This document shows, in pieces, positions 41,718-50,718 of a stretch of DNA of 57,858 nucleotides. The stretch is taken from NCBI GenBank assembly GCA_900545055.1, contig UQXP01000007.1, forward strand, positions 1 through 57,858, in the 5' to 3' direction. Under the pieces are notes generated by a model. That model searched no databases. It was given only the letters and a program-made list of their open reading frames with translations, and was not told the DNA's origin. A program made the position numbers and the translations under genes. Origin of the DNA: an uncultured Collinsella sp. (GTDB lineage Bacteria > Actinomycetota > Coriobacteriia > Coriobacteriales > Coriobacteriaceae). Numbering within the stretch: the stretch's first letter is position 1; each line of letters opens with the position of its first letter.

Positions 41718-43366
41718 TGAAGGCGATCTGGCTTGCGTGCTGCGCGTGCGGCGATTACGGGCTGTTGCAGCGGGAAGTCGAGGGCCGTGATGCGGGTGCA
41801 CAGGTGCTTCGCGTGGGTGACCTGGACGGGCTGGTTTCCATGGCGCGGGCGTTTCCGTCGCGCCGCGGGGCTGCCATCATCGCGGCGTCTCTGTTTGATA
41901 CCGAAGATGTGCGCAAGACTGTTGCGCGCCTGACGGCCGAAGGCCGCGTGAGTCGCGTGGTCGTGTTGATAGAAGCGCTCGATCCGTCGGATATCGAGGG
42001 GCTGTTTCGCGCGGGGGCGACCGAGGTCATCGCTGCACACAGTATATGCGGCAACGGGCGCGCGGGCGAGGGAGCGGTTGATTCCGATCGGCGCATGACG
42101 ATTGAGCCCGATGCTTTTGTTGATAGGGAACCCGGGGCGCCTCGCGCTACAAGAGGCCCGCGTGTTGATGATTATGGAAAAGCGGAAGCCGAGCATGGTC
42201 GGCGCCCCCGGAACCCCCTTGTATACGATGACGCTGGAGGGCCGGCGCAGCATGCTGGCGATTCCCCGGCTGTAGATATGGGATACGTGCACGGCGTGAA
42301 TCTGGCGGATGAACTCGACGAAGTTGAGGGCTTTGCCGGGTGCGGCGAGTTGTCGCTGATGCAGCATGAGCAGATTGCACAGAACGAGCCTGCCTCGCAG
42401 ACCGAACAAGCTGCCATGCCGGCTTGGACGCAGCGTGTGGTTGCGGCGGGGGAGACGGGGACGCTGTCACCGACGCCCGCCCCGCCGCCTCCGATGCCGC
42501 CGGCAGACGCTGCCGCTTCGCCGCATCGAGCTCCGGTCATCTGCGCCATTTCGGGTTCGGGCGGTTGCGGCAAGTCGACGATCGTTGCCACCATGGCACA
42601 CACATCGTCGCTGTTGGGCTTGCGTGCCGCCGTGCTCGACTTGGACCTGATGTTTGGAAACCTTTACGACTTGTTAGGCGTCGATGCTCCGCGCGATATG
42701 GCGGCACTTATCGAGCCGTCGGCGGCGGGCACGCTCACCGAGCCGGATATCGTAGCCACATCGATGCGCGTGGCACCGGGCGTTACGCTCTGGGGTCCCG
42801 TCGCGGCGCCCGAGCAAGCCGAGCTCATGGCACGTCCGGTGGAGCTACTGCTTGATGTCCTGCGTCGCGAATCCGACGTGGTCTTTATCGATACCTCGGT
42901 CTTTTGGGGCGACGCCGTGGCGGCTGCGGTGGCGGCGAGCGACCGTTGCCTGGTCGTTGGCGATGCGGCGGTGTCGTCCGCGGCATCGGCATCGCGCGTC
43001 ATTGAACTGGCAGGTCGAGTAGGTGTACCGCGCACGCGCATGAGCGCCGTGTTCAACCGGTTCGGTGCGCGCGGGGCAGACGAGGACGTCGCCATGCGCT
43101 TTGAGATTGCCTGTGCGTTAAGCTCCAAGATTCGTATCGCCGATGGCGGGCAGGATCTCGCCGCGCTCATGGCGTTTGGGCGCGCTGACGAGGCAGTGGG
43201 GCAGACCAGCGCTTTTGCGACTAGCGTGCGCGAGGCCACGCGCGAGATGCTCGTGGAACTGGGGTGCGCCGTCGGCCCTTGGAGCGATATGGTCGCCGAC
43301 CGTGCAACGCGCACCGAACGCCCGCGTATCCGCCTTCCCTGGTCGCGCGAGGGTGATCAGCGATGA
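41717..43366 (+). CDS. cpaE: CpaE/TadZ-like ATPase
   Basis: 549 aa. The N-terminal part (1-115) looks like a receiver-type domain (FRAGATEVIAAHS at its end). It is followed by a long, Ala/Pro-rich low-complexity linker (about 115-270), unusual in length. A ParA/MinD-type ATPase follows, with Walker A ISGSGGCGKSTIVATMAH near residue 277 and ALDLDLMFGNLYDLL-like VLDLDLMFGNLY. CpaE/TadZ places the pilus machine in the cell. The start at 41717 overlaps the cpaB stop (TGATG), with GGAGGCGACG upstream. Confidence 0.85.
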   Translation: MKAIWLACCACGDYGLLQREVEGRDAGAQVLRVGDLDGLVSMARAFPSRRGAAIIAASLFDTEDVRKTVARLTAEGRVSRVVVLIEALDPSDIEGLFRAGATEVIAAHSICGNGRAGEGAVDSDRRMTIEPDAFVDREPGAPRATRGPRVDDYGKAEAEHGRRPRNPLVYDDAGGPAQHAGDSPAVDMGYVHGVNLADELDEVEGFAGCGELSLMQHEQIAQNEPASQTEQAAMPAWTQRVVAAGETGTLSPTPAPPPPMPPADAAASPHRAPVICAISGSGGCGKSTIVATMAHTSSLLGLRAAVLDLDLMFGNLYDLLGVDAPRDMAALIEPSAAGTLTEPDIVATSMRVAPGVTLWGPVAAPEQAELMARPVELLLDVLRRESDVVFIDTSVFWGDAVAAAVAASDRCLVVGDAAVSSAASASRVIELAGRVGVPRTRMSAVFNRFGARGADEDVAMRFEIACALSSKIRIADGGQDLAALMAFGRADEAVGQTSAFATSVREATREMLVELGCAVGPWSDMVADRATRTERPRIRLPWSREGDQR

Positions 43367-44691
43367 GCCTGCAAACGAGGATTAAGGCTGCCGGCGCTGC
43401 GGCGGCGGCAGCGCCTGTAGATGCGGGGCGTCGCCGCGCCGTGAAACGACGCACCAAGCGCGCCGTGATGGACCGCATGGGTTACGACGAAGTGGCGCGT
43501 ATCAGCGCCTATATCGACCCGGCACTTGCCCGCTCGGAATTGCGTCCTGCGGTGGAGGCGGCGCTCAATGTTGAGGAGCCGACCGATCTCGCGACGCCCG
43601 AGCGCGAGACCATCATCGACGAGATTTTGGATGACGTGGTGGGCTTGGGGCCGTTGCAGCCGCTCATCGAGGACGACACCGTTACCGAGATCATGATCAA
43701 CGGCTGTCGCTCGGCTTTCTTTGAACGCGGCGGCGTCTTGTACCCCATCGAGCATGCGTTTGAGGATGATGAGCAGATCCGTGTGCTTATCGACCGCATT
43801 ATCTCGCCACTTGGTCGCCGTATCGACGAGCGCAGCCCCATCGTCAACGCCCGCCTCAAAACGGGCTATCGCGTCAACGCGGTGATTCCGCCTGTGGCGA
43901 TTGACGGACCGATTCTCACCATCCGAAAGTTCTCGGACCGTATCTGCTCGCTGGACGAGCTTGTGGGGCTGGGGTCGCTGCCGCTTTGGTATGCGCAGCT
44001 GCTGTCGTGTGCGGTGTCGCTGCGACAGGACCTGGCGGTTGCGGGAGGCACGGGATCTGGTAAGACCACCCTGCTCAACGCGTTGTCATGTGAGATTTCC
44101 ACCGGCGAGCGCATCGTGACGATCGAGGACTCTGCCGAGCTCAAGTTTGCACATCATCCGCACGTGGTGCGCCTAGAGGCGCGCGAGGCTTCAATTGAGG
44201 GCGAGGGCGCGGTGACGATCCGCGACCTGGTAACTAATGCCCTGCGCATGCGCCCCGACCGCATCGTGGTGGGCGAGGTGCGCGGTGCCGAGTGCTGCGA
44301 CATGTTGCAGGCCATGAACACGGGCCACGACGGGTCGCTCACCACACTTCATGCGGGTTCAGAACAGGAGACCGTGGTGCGTCTGACGTTGCTTGCACGT
44401 TATGGCATCGATCTGCCGAGCGAGCTCATCGAGGAGCAGATTGCCATGGCGCTCGACGGCATCGTGATGTCCGAGCGCCACGCCGATGGCAGGCGTTTCG
44501 TCTCCTCGTATTCGGGGGTGCGACGCGCCGCATCGGGCGGCGTAGAGCTCGAGCGCTATGTGACGTTCGATGCCGCCGAGCGCACCTGGACGCTTGACCG
44601 CGAGCCGCCGTTTATCGCAGAAGGCCTGCGGTCGGGGACGCTCACACAAGAGGAGGTGGACGAATGGAGATCACTGTGCCCCTCGTCGTAG
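43363..44691 (+). CDS. tadA: CpaF/TadA secretion ATPase
   Basis: 442 aa. Hexameric ATPase that drives Flp pilus assembly. Walker A GGTGSGKTTLLNAL (near residue 228), Walker B region RMRPDRIVVGEVRGAEC, and the His box TGHDGSLTTLHAGS are intact. The N-terminal helical domain contains LGPLQPLIEDDTVTEIMING, the standard TadA entry. The ATGA overlap with the preceding stop indicates coupling. Confidence 0.95.
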   Translation: MSLQTRIKAAGAAAAAAPVDAGRRRAVKRRTKRAVMDRMGYDEVARISAYIDPALARSELRPAVEAALNVEEPTDLATPERETIIDEILDDVVGLGPLQPLIEDDTVTEIMINGCRSAFFERGGVLYPIEHAFEDDEQIRVLIDRIISPLGRRIDERSPIVNARLKTGYRVNAVIPPVAIDGPILTIRKFSDRICSLDELVGLGSLPLWYAQLLSCAVSLRQDLAVAGGTGSGKTTLLNALSCEISTGERIVTIEDSAELKFAHHPHVVRLEAREASIEGEGAVTIRDLVTNALRMRPDRIVVGEVRGAECCDMLQAMNTGHDGSLTTLHAGSEQETVVRLTLLARYGIDLPSELIEEQIAMALDGIVMSERHADGRRFVSSYSGVRRAASGGVELERYVTFDAAERTWTLDREPPFIAEGLRSGTLTQEEVDEWRSLCPSS

Positions 44692-45590
44692 GGGGCTTGG
44701 CAGGGCTTTCTGTCGCGACGGCGTGCGGGGCGGAACCTCGTGTGCCGCAGGTACCGCCGGCGGAGCTGGCACGTCAGGCGCTCGAGACGGTGGCAGAGAA
44801 GCTGCCGCGTGAGCTGGTGGAAAACGATCTGCTGAAAAAGATCGCCCGTTCGTGGGCATCGCTGGCTCCGGCGCATCGCCTTGGCCTCGTGATCGAAGAT
44901 GCTTCGGGACGTTTGGCGTTTCTGCTGCTATCGAGCGGTGTCTGCTGCGTTTTACTAACGATGGTGTCGTTATCGCCCCTCGGATTTGCCTTGGGACTTG
45001 TTGCTCCGTTTGCCGTTGGTGCCGCTCGGGATGGCTTTGAGAGCCGGCGCGAGCAACACGATGCAGAAGAGGCAATGCCCGAGGCGTTTACCGCACTTTC
45101 CATGTCGCTTGCCTCGGGACATTCGCTGGCCCAGGGCATGCGCTTTGTGGGCGCTCATGCGCAAGAGCCAGTGCATACCGAGTTTTTGCGGGTGGCGGCG
45201 GCGATCGATTGCGGCATCTCGGCGACCGACGCGCTCGATGACTTGCTCGTGCGTATCGACGCCCCCGGTCTTTCGCTTGTGACCTTGGCGCTTAAGGTGT
45301 CTCAGCGCACCGGCGCTCCGCTTGCCGACTTACTGTCCGAGGCGTCGAGCATGGTGGGGGAGCGCATTGAGCTCAAGCGCCGCCTGGATGTTAAGACGTC
45401 GCAGGCTCGCATGTCTGCGCATATGGTCGCGGCGATGCCGGCGGGCATGTGCGCGGTGTTGGCGCTGCTTTCGGCAGATTTTCGTCGCGGTCTTGCGACG
45501 CCTGCCGGCGCGGGCGCTGTGGTGCTGGGTCTTGCCCTCAACGCCGTTGCCCTGGTGGTTATCCGGCGCATTATGCGGGTGGAGCTATGA
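44664..45590 (+). CDS. tadB: TadB-like inner-membrane platform protein
   Basis: 308 aa. A cytoplasmic N-terminal region is followed by two membrane segments (FLLLSSGVCCVLLTMVSLSP, LGLVAPFAVGAA), then the T2SSF domain (EAMPEAFTALSMSLASGHSLA, LSLVTLALKVSQRTGAPL), and two terminal helices. With TadC it forms the platform that TadA acts on. Overlaps tadA by 28 bp. Confidence 0.9.
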   Translation: MEITVPLVVGGLAGLSVATACGAEPRVPQVPPAELARQALETVAEKLPRELVENDLLKKIARSWASLAPAHRLGLVIEDASGRLAFLLLSSGVCCVLLTMVSLSPLGFALGLVAPFAVGAARDGFESRREQHDAEEAMPEAFTALSMSLASGHSLAQGMRFVGAHAQEPVHTEFLRVAAAIDCGISATDALDDLLVRIDAPGLSLVTLALKVSQRTGAPLADLLSEASSMVGERIELKRRLDVKTSQARMSAHMVAAMPAGMCAVLALLSADFRRGLATPAGAGAVVLGLALNAVALVVIRRIMRVEL

Positions 45591-46228
45591 GCGCCCCGGT
45601 TGCAGTTGCGGCTTGCCTGTGCGCCCTGAGTGTATTTGTCGCGACGGGTTTGGATCGGGCGGATGCACGCAAGATCGCAGGGGCCTGCAAGCGCGAGGCG
45701 GTGCTGGTCGCTGCCGCGGGTCGCTCGGTGGTCGATGCTCTGACCGCGCGAGTGAAGGGCGCGGTTGGAGCGGGCGGCCCGGCGCGAGTGTCGCTCGGCG
45801 AAGTGTCCGAGATGATCGATGTTGTTCGCTTGGGTCTTTCGGCCGGTCTTTCGTTTGATGCGGCGCTTGAGATTTTCTGCGCCAACCGCCGGTCAGTGCT
45901 GGCTCTTCGCCTTGAGCGAGCCCGCATGGCGTGGCAGGTGGGCGTGGGCACGCGTGAGGACGAGTTGTTGGCCGCCGCGCGCGACTTGGACGTGCGAGCG
46001 CTCGAGACCTTTGCCATCACGGTGGGGCAGGCGCTCGCCCTGGGTGCCCCACTTGCCGAGACGCTGGCCGCTCAAAGTCGCGAAATCCGTGCGGCTCATC
46101 GCGCCGCGGTCGAGCGCGAGATCGAGCGTGCGCCCGTCAAGCTGCTGATTCCCACCGGCACGCTCATCTTGCCGGCGTTGCTTCTGTCCATATTGGGCCC
46201 GCTGCTGGGAGCAGGCGGGATGATGTAG
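45587..46228 (+). CDS. tadC: TadC-like inner-membrane platform protein
   Basis: 213 aa with a T2SSF domain (ISEM-like VSEMIDVVRLGLSAGLSFDA, then TFAITVGQALALGAPLAETL) and a C-terminal hydrophobic helix (LLIPTGTLILPALLLSILGP). It is shorter than Gram-negative TadC because only one N-terminal helix is present. The ATG at 45587 overlaps the tadB stop (ATGA); the open frame upstream of it is a shadow of tadB. Confidence 0.88.
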   Translation: MSAPVAVAACLCALSVFVATGLDRADARKIAGACKREAVLVAAAGRSVVDALTARVKGAVGAGGPARVSLGEVSEMIDVVRLGLSAGLSFDAALEIFCANRRSVLALRLERARMAWQVGVGTREDELLAAARDLDVRALETFAITVGQALALGAPLAETLAAQSREIRAAHRAAVEREIERAPVKLLIPTGTLILPALLLSILGPLLGAGGMM

Positions 46229-46238
46229 GGAGGAATAC

Positions 46239-46472
46239 ATGAACACGATGACTGACGCTGCTAGCAAGGTCCAGGGCTGGGCGTTTTGCCGGGCGGCACA
46301 TGTTCGTCAGTGCGCCAAGGAGCTATTGCAGGAGGAGAGCGCACAGGGTACCACCGAGTATGCCATCTTGGTCGGCGTGCTCGTGGTGATCGCGATTATC
46401 GCCATCGTCGCATTTAAGGGCAAGGTCCAAGATCTATGGAACGCTATCAGCGAGGGCATCAACAGCCTGTAG
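46239..46472 (+). CDS. flp: Flp-type major pilin
   Basis: 77 aa. A leader of about 35 residues ends before the hydrophobic helix TTEYAILVGVLVVIAIIAIV. The G/T-T-E-Y pattern (QGTTEYAIL) is the prepilin cleavage and Flp motif, with Glu at +5-type position. The mature pilin would be about 43 residues, as usual for Flp. The leader is longer than usual. GGGAGG lies 7 nt before the ATG. The prepilin peptidase (TadV) is not encoded in this window. Confidence 0.9.
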   Translation: MNTMTDAASKVQGWAFCRAAHVRQCAKELLQEESAQGTTEYAILVGVLVVIAIIAIVAFKGKVQDLWNAISEGINSL

Positions 46473-46999
46473 AGGGCGAGCGCCCCATCGGGGTACTGCT
46501 GGTGTTTGCTTGCCTGGTCGTGGCGATAGCGGCGGTGCTTTGGGGGCTTAACGCCGCGCGGCAGCAGCGTCCTGGGGCCGCCTCCGATTCGGGCTCAGAT
46601 TCGGCGGTGGCGTCTCAAAAAGATGAGACGCGAGATGCGGACGATTCGGATGTCGCTGTCACGGCGCAAACCTTTCTGCGGACGCTCGACAAGCGGTCTG
46701 CCACTGCGACGGATTCGCCTGAGGGCAACGCGATTGCGGTCCGGCTTGCATGGTCCGAGGACCGACCGATGACCGAGGCAGCGGCGGATATGCTGCGTGC
46801 CTATCGCGAGGTACCCACGGCGCAACTTGCTCTGAGCGGCTATCTCGACATCAAGGGAAACGTGTGGGGCGCCATCGTGCGCGACGGACGCGGCTGGGTC
46901 GATATGGTGACGGTTGCTGCGGATGCCGGCGATGCCTCGTGCCGCCTGCGCGTGATCCGCCTGAGCCCGCAGGCATCGAACTCAAAGGAGGGGTCGTGA
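46436..46999 (+). CDS. Unknown single-pass membrane protein in the Tad operon
   Basis: 187 aa. A short N-terminus, one membrane helix (VLLVFACLVVAIAAVLWGL), a Ser/Asp-rich linker, and an extracytoplasmic domain of about 110 residues that I do not recognise (NAIAVRLAWSEDRPMTEAAA, LRAYREVPTAQLALSGYLDI). It overlaps flp by 37 bp and precedes the TadE-like genes, so it is part of the operon. It may be an anchor or accessory subunit of the Gram-positive pilus. Confidence 0.7.
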   Translation: MERYQRGHQQPVEGERPIGVLLVFACLVVAIAAVLWGLNAARQQRPGAASDSGSDSAVASQKDETRDADDSDVAVTAQTFLRTLDKRSATATDSPEGNAIAVRLAWSEDRPMTEAAADMLRAYREVPTAQLALSGYLDIKGNVWGAIVRDGRGWVDMVTVAADAGDASCRLRVIRLSPQASNSKEGS

Positions 47000-47000
47000 A

Positions 47001-47219
47001 ATGCATGACGTCCTGCGCGAGGAGTCTGCCCAGGCAACGGTCGAATACGCCATCGTCACGGTGGCGCTGTTATCGATCGTGCTGGCGATCGCGGGGCTTT
47101 GGCGTGCTGGCACCGATGGGCGCTTGGCGGCGCTGGTTGAGCGGGCGGCATCCCATGGCGTTGCCTCGATGCCGGTTATCGACGCCGCTGCGGGCGCTAA
47201 GGACATCGCGTTGTATTGA
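47001..47219 (+). CDS. TadE/TadF-like short pseudopilin
   Basis: 72 aa. EESAQATVEYAIVTVALLSI is a prepilin-like motif with cleavage before a hydrophobic helix carrying the conserved Glu. It parallels flp (EESAQGTTEYAIL) and could be a second minor pilin. AAAGGAGG lies upstream of the ATG, which comes one base after the previous stop codon. Confidence 0.78.
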   Translation: MHDVLREESAQATVEYAIVTVALLSIVLAIAGLWRAGTDGRLAALVERAASHGVASMPVIDAAAGAKDIALY

Positions 47220-47691
47220 TATCGCGCGTGAGGACCGGGCGCAGTCTACGGTCGAGTCCGCTTTTTTGCTGCCGACGTTTCTGACGCTCATCCTTCTCGC
47301 ACTGCAACCGGTGTGCCTGCTCTATACGCGCGCGGTCATGGAGTCTGCCGCCGCCGAGACCGCGCGGCTCATGACCACGACGACGGCGGAGGACGATGAT
47401 CTTAAGGAGTTCACCCGCCGCCGGCTTGCCGCAGTGCCCAACGTTTCGATCTTTCATGCCGGCGGGCCGTTGTCGTGGGATATCGAGCTTGGCCGGGCCG
47501 GTGCGGGTGGCGTCTCGTCCGTGTCCGTTTCCGGCGAGGTCAAGCCGTTGCCTGTGATCGGTGCGTTTGCGCAGGCTATGGGTGGTACCGCCGAGGGCGG
47601 CTACGTTGAGCTCAAAGTCGATGTCTCGTATCAATCGCGTCCCGAATGGCTGGAGGGAGATTATGATTCGTGGATTGCTGCATGGGATTAG
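47155..47691 (+). CDS. TadE-like pseudopilin (start uncertain)
   Basis: Up to 178 aa. The reliable part begins at REDRAQSTVESAFLLPTFLT (from 47230), with a TadE helix and YTRAVMESAAAETARLM, the segment conserved in TadE-like proteins. No ATG, GTG or TTG with a ribosome site lies close before it. Either translation starts at the ATG 47155 inside the preceding gene, giving a long leader, or at an ATT at 47215 that overlaps the preceding stop (ATTGA), analogous to the ATGA overlaps elsewhere in this operon. I list the longer form. Confidence 0.7.
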   Translation: MALPRCRLSTPLRALRTSRCIDIAREDRAQSTVESAFLLPTFLTLILLALQPVCLLYTRAVMESAAAETARLMTTTTAEDDDLKEFTRRRLAAVPNVSIFHAGGPLSWDIELGRAGAGGVSSVSVSGEVKPLPVIGAFAQAMGGTAEGGYVELKVDVSYQSRPEWLEGDYDSWIAAWD

Positions 47692-49828
47692 GCGCTGCCT
47701 GTTGCGGGTGACGCAAGGGTTTGCGGCCCGCCGTCGACCAGGCGCTCTCCGCAAACGAGGCGGCTTTATGGGTCGAGCCGGTATCGACCTGTTTATCGAA
47801 GACGGTGCCTACACCACGCTCTCCTCTGCGGTGGTCATCTTGGTGGTGCTCACATTGTTGTTTTCGTCGACCGCGGCGATATGGAGCATGTCGCGTGCCG
47901 GGGATACCCAGGTGGCGGCTGATAGTGGCGCGCTGGCGGGTGCCAACGTAGTGTCGTCCTATCACACGGCTGCCACGGTGGTTGATGCGAGCATCTTGAG
48001 TCTGGGGCTGGCGGGGTTTGCCACGATTGGGACGGGCCTGGTCGCCATCCTCATCCCGGGTGCCGAGCCGGTTGCCGGCAATATGGTCGACACCGGGATT
48101 GAGATCATTAAAACGCGCAACAAGTTTGCCAAAAGCGCATCGGAAGGCTTACAGAAAATCGAGACGGCTCTGCCGTATCTGATCGCCGCGCGTGCCACGC
48201 AGACGGTGTCGGCGCAGGATACCGATAGTGTGACCTATACCGGTACGGCGCTTGCCGTGCCCAGGACATCCGAGTCTGACTTCGCTGCGCTCAAAGGATC
48301 AGAGATCTCGACCGATACCATTAAAGACACATCAGATGATTTAGAGGGTGCGGCCGAGGAGCTGCGGAAGGCTTCTGAGGACACGGCGAAGGCTAAAGAG
48401 CGTGCTTGGCTGGCGGATTGTGGTGGGTCTGACAAGGGCTCGGTCGGCAGCTGTTCTTGCATGTGGGAGCGTGCGAAAAGCCTAACGGATCTCTCCGGTG
48501 TTCAAAATCCGCATTACTCATCGAGCGTTACGTGGGAGCCCCAAGTTGCCCTTGATCGCGCGAAGGACTACTACCATTGGCGTCTGACAAATGAGAAGCC
48601 CCACGGCTCGAGTGTCGAGATGAAGGCAGAGTCTGCGGCGCGTAAGGCGTTTTATACCTATGCGAGCGCGGAGGTCGATCGGGCACATATAACCGAGAAC
48701 GGAGACAGGGTTTCCTCCTATATTCCGCTGCTGCCGCGCAACTCTGATGAGGTTCGGGCGACGGAGCTCTATACCGATGCGGTGTGGCCGACGAGCGTGA
48801 ACGATGACAAGGCGTATCTGCATTACGGGACGACCTGCCCTAACTATAAGAAAGGGACGCCGAGCGGATTTGCTTCGGTTGCCGATTACGATGGACAGGA
48901 TAAATGCAGCAAATGCCATTTTGGCGTTTCGTCGCTTGGTGCTGTTGCGGCGCCTTCAACCTCTATCGAAAACGGCTTCGAATATCACTTCGACGAGTTC
49001 AAAAAGGCCTTGGAGGAATACGTCAAATGTCGGAACAAAGAGCTTGAGCTCATGCGTCAGACCGAGGATGAGGCCGACCGTGCGAGCAATGCGTTTGACC
49101 AAGCCATTAAAGCGCTTTCGGGCGAGCGTCCGCGTATCGCTCCGCCCGGTCGCAACGGCGTGGTTGCCTTTGCGGTTTCGGGTGCCATCTCGAGCCCCGA
49201 TGAGCTCAACTCTTCGTTTAACACGGCAGTCAGGCTTGGCGATCGCGGTGCCATCTCTGCCGCGGTGCTGGCGCCCGATGAGGCGACGGCGCAAAACAAC
49301 GTGCTTTCGCGATTTTTCTCGACATTGAAGGAACGCTCGGGTGGCGTTGCCGGCGTACTCGATGGCGTCATGGATGTCTGGGGACGGCTGCTTGTGGGAT
49401 ACGGAGACATCCAAGGTTCGGCCGACGAACTTATGGACGAGATGATTAAGGGCCTAGGAGGGGGCAACGGCGCGTTGGGCTCCATCGCATCGTGGCTTGG
49501 CGATACCGTTTCGGCGTCCGTGGCGGCGCTGGGCTTGGAGCCGTGCGACTTGCGCCTGCGAAAGCCGGTGCTGACCGACACCGCCAATGTCATCAAGAGC
49601 CCGGGGTCTGACATCACGGCTCTTTCTAATGCGCAGGACGAGCTACGAAGTATTCCGTTGGGCGTGACCGACCCCAAGGCGCTTTGCGAAGCGCTGGAAT
49701 ATCAAGTCGAGCGCACCATCAGCGGCACGACGTTCACGCTTGCGGAGATTCCGCTGCCCGGCGGCGGTTCCATCCCACTTACCGTCGATGTCACCACACT
49801 GGCGGGTGCCTTGGGCGGTGGGTCGTAA
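47663..49828 (+). CDS. TadG-like large envelope protein of the Tad operon
   Basis: 721 aa. A basic N-terminus, one membrane helix (AVVILVVLTLLFSSTAAIWS, near residue 60) and the adjoining AADSGALAGANVVSS are typical of the TadE/G-like (Flp) N-terminal region. The very long extracytoplasmic part is rich in charged helices, has CSCM and CSKC pairs that could form disulfides or bind metal, and has no adhesin domain I can name. It may be a tip or wall-spanning component. Start at 47663 after GGAGGGAGA; overlaps the preceding gene by 29 bp. Confidence 0.8.
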   Translation: MIRGLLHGIRRCLLRVTQGFAARRRPGALRKRGGFMGRAGIDLFIEDGAYTTLSSAVVILVVLTLLFSSTAAIWSMSRAGDTQVAADSGALAGANVVSSYHTAATVVDASILSLGLAGFATIGTGLVAILIPGAEPVAGNMVDTGIEIIKTRNKFAKSASEGLQKIETALPYLIAARATQTVSAQDTDSVTYTGTALAVPRTSESDFAALKGSEISTDTIKDTSDDLEGAAEELRKASEDTAKAKERAWLADCGGSDKGSVGSCSCMWERAKSLTDLSGVQNPHYSSSVTWEPQVALDRAKDYYHWRLTNEKPHGSSVEMKAESAARKAFYTYASAEVDRAHITENGDRVSSYIPLLPRNSDEVRATELYTDAVWPTSVNDDKAYLHYGTTCPNYKKGTPSGFASVADYDGQDKCSKCHFGVSSLGAVAAPSTSIENGFEYHFDEFKKALEEYVKCRNKELELMRQTEDEADRASNAFDQAIKALSGERPRIAPPGRNGVVAFAVSGAISSPDELNSSFNTAVRLGDRGAISAAVLAPDEATAQNNVLSRFFSTLKERSGGVAGVLDGVMDVWGRLLVGYGDIQGSADELMDEMIKGLGGGNGALGSIASWLGDTVSASVAALGLEPCDLRLRKPVLTDTANVIKSPGSDITALSNAQDELRSIPLGVTDPKALCEALEYQVERTISGTTFTLAEIPLPGGGSIPLTVDVTTLAGALGGGS

Positions 49829-50304
49829 TGGGCATCCGCACGCGCCTGTGCGAGGAGCGCGCCCAGGCGACAGTCGAGATGGCCGTGGTCACGCCCGTCT
49901 TGCTGGTTCTGGCGCTTATCGTGTACAACGTCATGGTCTTTGCCGGTGCGGTCGCGCGCTTCGATCGCGTGGTGCCCGATATCGTGCTAGCACATGCCGT
50001 GGCGCCGAGCGGGGAGGGCGATGGCAGCTCCATCGATGCTTCCGCGACCGTTCAGGCTCAGATCCAACATGCCATGGAAGGCTATGACTTGCTGATCGAG
50101 GTCTCGAGCGAACAGGGCGCGACGACATCGGATGGCGGTTTGCTTTCGCTTTCCGGTACGTTTAGGACCTACACCTGCACCATGCACTATGAGCCGTGGC
50201 CGACTTCTCTCAGCATTGCTGGCGTTCCGCTGGGGGCGCCGACAACGTTGTCGCACGAGCGCGCGGTGACGGTCGATCCATGGCGTCCGGGGGTGGTCAT
50301 GTGA
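49828..50304 (+). CDS. TadE-like pseudopilin
   Basis: 158 aa. EERAQATVEMAVVTPVLLVLALIVYN matches the TadE N-terminal helix (conserved Glu and Pro); here it is cited in part as AQATVEMAVVTPVLL. The following domain is short, with YEPWPTSLSIAGVPLG. The ATG at 49828 shares one base with the preceding stop (TAATG). The longer open frame upstream is a shadow of the tadG-like gene. Confidence 0.82.
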   Translation: MGIRTRLCEERAQATVEMAVVTPVLLVLALIVYNVMVFAGAVARFDRVVPDIVLAHAVAPSGEGDGSSIDASATVQAQIQHAMEGYDLLIEVSSEQGATTSDGGLLSLSGTFRTYTCTMHYEPWPTSLSIAGVPLGAPTTLSHERAVTVDPWRPGVVM

Positions 50305-50660
50305 CCGCGGTCTCGTCCTACATCGCCTACGCGCGGGCACTCAACAGGCTGGGTTGGACGCCGGCCGAGTTTGCGGTGGCGGAGTCGTTTGTCGTGCGCC
50401 TGCGCGGCATGCTGGGACGGTGTCCGGTTGCCGCCAACGGTCTGCCGCTCGTCATGGCATTTCCACGCTGCTCTTCGGTCCATACGTGTTTTATGGCCTA
50501 TCCCATCGACATCGCCTTCATCGATCGCGACGGCAATATCCTCGCGCGCTACGAAAACGTACGTCCCTGGCGTATGTGCTCCTGCCCCGGCGCCTGGGCC
50601 GCACTAGAGCGCCCTTCAATCATTGTTTCGACCCCTGCTCTCCAACGCGTGCCGGCTTAA
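50301..50660 (+). CDS. DUF192-family protein
   Basis: 119 aa. The DUF192 pattern is visible: FVVRLRGMLGR, MAFPRCSSVHTCFMAYPIDI, AFIDRDGNIL and the C-terminal MCSCPGAWAALE. DUF192 proteins are small beta-barrel-like proteins, often secreted, of unknown function. This one lacks a signal peptide. The GTG start at 50301 overlaps the preceding stop (GTGA) with GGGGGTGG upstream, so it is the last gene of the Tad operon. Confidence 0.8.
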   Translation: MTAVSSYIAYARALNRLGWTPAEFAVAESFVVRLRGMLGRCPVAANGLPLVMAFPRCSSVHTCFMAYPIDIAFIDRDGNILARYENVRPWRMCSCPGAWAALERPSIIVSTPALQRVPA

Positions 50661-50718
50661 GAATTGGCGACAGCGGACTTTCGTCATACGAAATTGGGTA
50701 AGATGGAGGAGAAGATGC

